Below, piece by piece: positions 61,989 to 64,000 of a stretch of 64,000 nucleotides of DNA (position 1 is its first letter; the number at the start of each line of letters is the position of its first letter). A program made the position numbers and the translations under genes. Location of the stretch: the NCBI GenBank assembly GCA_030648155.1, contig JAUSIK010000013.1:1-64000 (forward strand), written 5' to 3'. Source of the stretch: Nanobdellota archaeon (GTDB lineage Archaea; Nanobdellota; Nanobdellia; Pacearchaeales; GW2011-AR1). The notes beneath the pieces were generated by a model. The model was not told the origin of the DNA and did not search any database. It was given only the letters and a program-made list of their open reading frames with translations.

Positions 61989-64000
61989 ATGGAACAATTA
62001 GATGTTGGACAAATTGAAAGAAGGACGCAAAATAGACTTGTTAAACTTTTTCAAGAAAAATTAGGCTATACTTATCTTGGAAATTGGGAAGAAAGGGAAA
62101 ACAATCGCAACATAGAAGAAGAACTTTTATTAAAATTCTTAAAAAAACAAAAGTACTCTGAAACTTTAATCTATAAAGCATTATTTGAATTAAATAAAAT
62201 AGCTTCTACTCAAAATAAAAGTCTTTATGACATCAACAAAGAGGTTTATACTTTACTTAGATATGGAATTCAAGTAAAGGAAACCAGTGGACAAAATAAA
62301 GATACAGTTAACTTAATAGACTGGAGTAATCCAAAAAATAATAACTTTTATATTGCTGAGGAAGTAACAGTTAAGGGTCAGCATGATAAAAGACCAGATA
62401 TAGTTTTATATGTGAATGGTATTGCATTAGCAGCATTGGAATTGAAAAGAAGCACTATCTCTATTTCAGAAGGGATTAGACAAAATTTGGATAATCAAGA
62501 TAAGAGATTTATTCAATCATTCTTTTCAACAATTCAATTAATCTTTGCGGGAAATGATTCTGAAGGGTTAAAATATGGAATAATCGGAACTCCTGAAAAA
62601 TACTATTTATCTTGGAAAGAGGATTCAGATATTAGAAACAAATTAGACAAACAAATTATTCAGATGTGTAGCAAAGAGCGAATCTTAGAACTTATTCATG
62701 ACTTTATTGTGTTTGACGCAGGAACTAAGAAAATATGTAGACATAATCAGTATTTTGGAGTAAAAGAATCTCAAAAATTCCTTAACAGAAGAGAAGGTGG
62801 AATAATTTGGCATACTCAGGGAAGTGGAAAAAGTCTTACAATGATCTGGCTTGCAAAATGGATAAAAGAAAATATTAACAATTCCCGAGTCTTGATTATT
62901 ACCGATAGGGAAGAATTAGACGAACAAATTGAAAAATTCTTTAAGGGTGTAGAAGAAAAAATATATAGGACAAAGAGCGGTAAAGATTTATTGAATAGAT
63001 TGGCAGATGCAAATCCATCTTTGATATGTTCTTTAGTTCATAAATTTGGAAGAAAAACAGAAAATAGTGATGAAGATTATTTTGAAGAGTTAATTAAAAA
63101 TCTTCCAACGAATTTTAAACCAAAAGGAAATTTATATGTTTTTGTTGATGAATGTCATAGAACTCAATCAGGAAAACTTAACCAAGCAATGAAAAAATTA
63201 TTACCTCAAGCGATATTTATTGGATTTACCGGAACTCCTCTTCTAAAAACAGATAAAAAACAAAGCAGGGAAGTATTTGGAAAATATATTCACACTTACA
63301 AATACGATGAAGCAGTAAGTGATGGAGTAGTTTTAGATTTACAATATGAAGCAAGAAACATAGATCAAAAATTGACTTCTCAGAGTAAGGTTGATGAGTG
63401 GTTTGAATTGAAAACAAGAGGATTGACAAACTTTGCTAAAGCTATATTAAAAAAGAAATGGGGAACTATGCAAAAAGTTCTAAGTTCCCAATCACGACTT
63501 AGTCGGGTGGTGGCAGATATACTGCTAGATATGGAAAAAAAGAGTAGGCTTCAAAGTGGAAGAGGAAATTCTATCCTTGTTGCAGGAAGCATTTTGGAAG
63601 CATGTAAATATTATGAGTTATTCCAAAGAAGTGGCTTAAAGAAATGTGCAATAGTAACTTCATATTCTGGAAATATTTCCTCAATCAAGGGAGAAACAGT
63701 AAGTGATGAAGAAGAAACAGAAAATCAACAAAAGTATGATATATATCAAAAAATGCTTGATGGTAAAGATGTAGAAACATTTGAAAAAGAAGTAAAGAAA
63801 AAGTTTATTGAAGATCCTGCACAAATGAAATTATTAATTGTTGTAGACAAATTATTAACTGGTTTTGATGCTCCGCCTGCAACTTATCTCTATATAGATA
63901 AAAATATGCAAGACCATGGATTATTTCAAGCAATTTGTAGAGTTAACAGATTAGATGGAGAAGATAAAGATTATGGGTACATCATAGATTACAAAGACCT
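61989..64000 (+). CDS. hsdR: Type I restriction endonuclease subunit, cut by window end
   Basis: Partial; 670 codons visible with no stop. N-terminal nuclease domain: RPDIVLYVNGIALAALELKR near 136-155 is the PD-(D/E)XK motif; Walker A HTQGSGKSLTM near 274-284; motif II VDECHRTQSG near 380-389; motif III GFTGTPL. It translocates and cleaves DNA bearing unmethylated HsdS sites. Needs HsdM/HsdS; together the complete system is present. Confidence 0.96.
   Translation, partial: MEQLDVGQIERRTQNRLVKLFQEKLGYTYLGNWEERENNRNIEEELLLKFLKKQKYSETLIYKALFELNKIASTQNKSLYDINKEVYTLLRYGIQVKETSGQNKDTVNLIDWSNPKNNNFYIAEEVTVKGQHDKRPDIVLYVNGIALAALELKRSTISISEGIRQNLDNQDKRFIQSFFSTIQLIFAGNDSEGLKYGIIGTPEKYYLSWKEDSDIRNKLDKQIIQMCSKERILELIHDFIVFDAGTKKICRHNQYFGVKESQKFLNRREGGIIWHTQGSGKSLTMIWLAKWIKENINNSRVLIITDREELDEQIEKFFKGVEEKIYRTKSGKDLLNRLADANPSLICSLVHKFGRKTENSDEDYFEELIKNLPTNFKPKGNLYVFVDECHRTQSGKLNQAMKKLLPQAIFIGFTGTPLLKTDKKQSREVFGKYIHTYKYDEAVSDGVVLDLQYEARNIDQKLTSQSKVDEWFELKTRGLTNFAKAILKKKWGTMQKVLSSQSRLSRVVADILLDMEKKSRLQSGRGNSILVAGSILEACKYYELFQRSGLKKCAIVTSYSGNISSIKGETVSDEEETENQQKYDIYQKMLDGKDVETFEKEVKKKFIEDPAQMKLLIVVDKLLTGFDAPPATYLYIDKNMQDHGLFQAICRVNRLDGEDKDYGYIIDYKD

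Noticed and set aside
1..64000. tRNA and rRNA genes
   Set aside because: No GC-rich cloverleaf-like stretch or T-loop consensus was noticed on either strand, though a covariance search was not possible.

Overview
The window comes from an AT-rich archaeon, most likely a DPANN lineage of the Pacearchaeota/Woesearchaeota (Nanoarchaeota) type. The archaeal character rests on an intein-containing RadA, RPA, archaeal EF-1 beta, Hef-type XPF helicase and nuclease, three-gene-scale use of TrmB regulators, class III signal-peptide pilins with an A24 prepilin peptidase, and many genes whose TATA box lies about 26 nt before the start codon (leaderless transcripts). The DPANN placement is inference from gene content and low GC. 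No rRNA, tRNA or CRISPR array was seen.

Layout. 1-8 kb: a secreted metzincin protease with a dockerin, ThpR, a Hef repair enzyme split into two genes around a VapBC pair, and small unknowns. 8-27 kb: a cell-surface appendage locus. It has three paralogous multi-span membrane proteins, two coiled-coil proteins, a secretion/pilus ATPase, a two-module T2SF platform protein, a tight operon of ten short to medium proteins with pilin-like N-termini, and a prepilin peptidase. TrmB, cyclophilin, cold-shock and zinc-ribbon genes are interspersed. 27-32 kb: information processing (EF-1 beta, RPA, RadA with a 494-residue homing-endonuclease intein). 32-39 kb: two 2OG-oxygenase-like genes, a broken VapBC, then a stress-like cluster (TrmB regulator, a 22-residue-repeat hydrophilin, SnoaL-like and DUF1328 proteins). 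39-49 kb: an exopolysaccharide locus (nucleotide-sugar dehydrogenase, GT2 synthase, two NodB deacetylases, a discoidin-type surface protein, GlmS). A 40-bp promoter element is shared by the hydrophilin gene and the polysaccharide operon, suggesting one regulon.

49-56 kb is an accessory island with MNT/HEPN and MazEF toxin-antitoxin pairs, a DUF4143-type ATPase, an isochorismatase-like hydrolase and a Cas4/RecB-like nuclease, separated by copies of a palindromic repeat family. From 56.5 kb to the end runs a type I restriction-modification operon. Between hsdM and hsdS it carries a four-span membrane protein and a DUF4868-like protein that together look like the Kiwa (KwaA/KwaB) anti-phage system, and between hsdS and hsdR an unrecognised winged-helix membrane protein. 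This composite defence operon is the most striking feature. A second is an 88-bp MITE-like element present twice (6.8 and 16.8 kb) with 4-bp target duplications.
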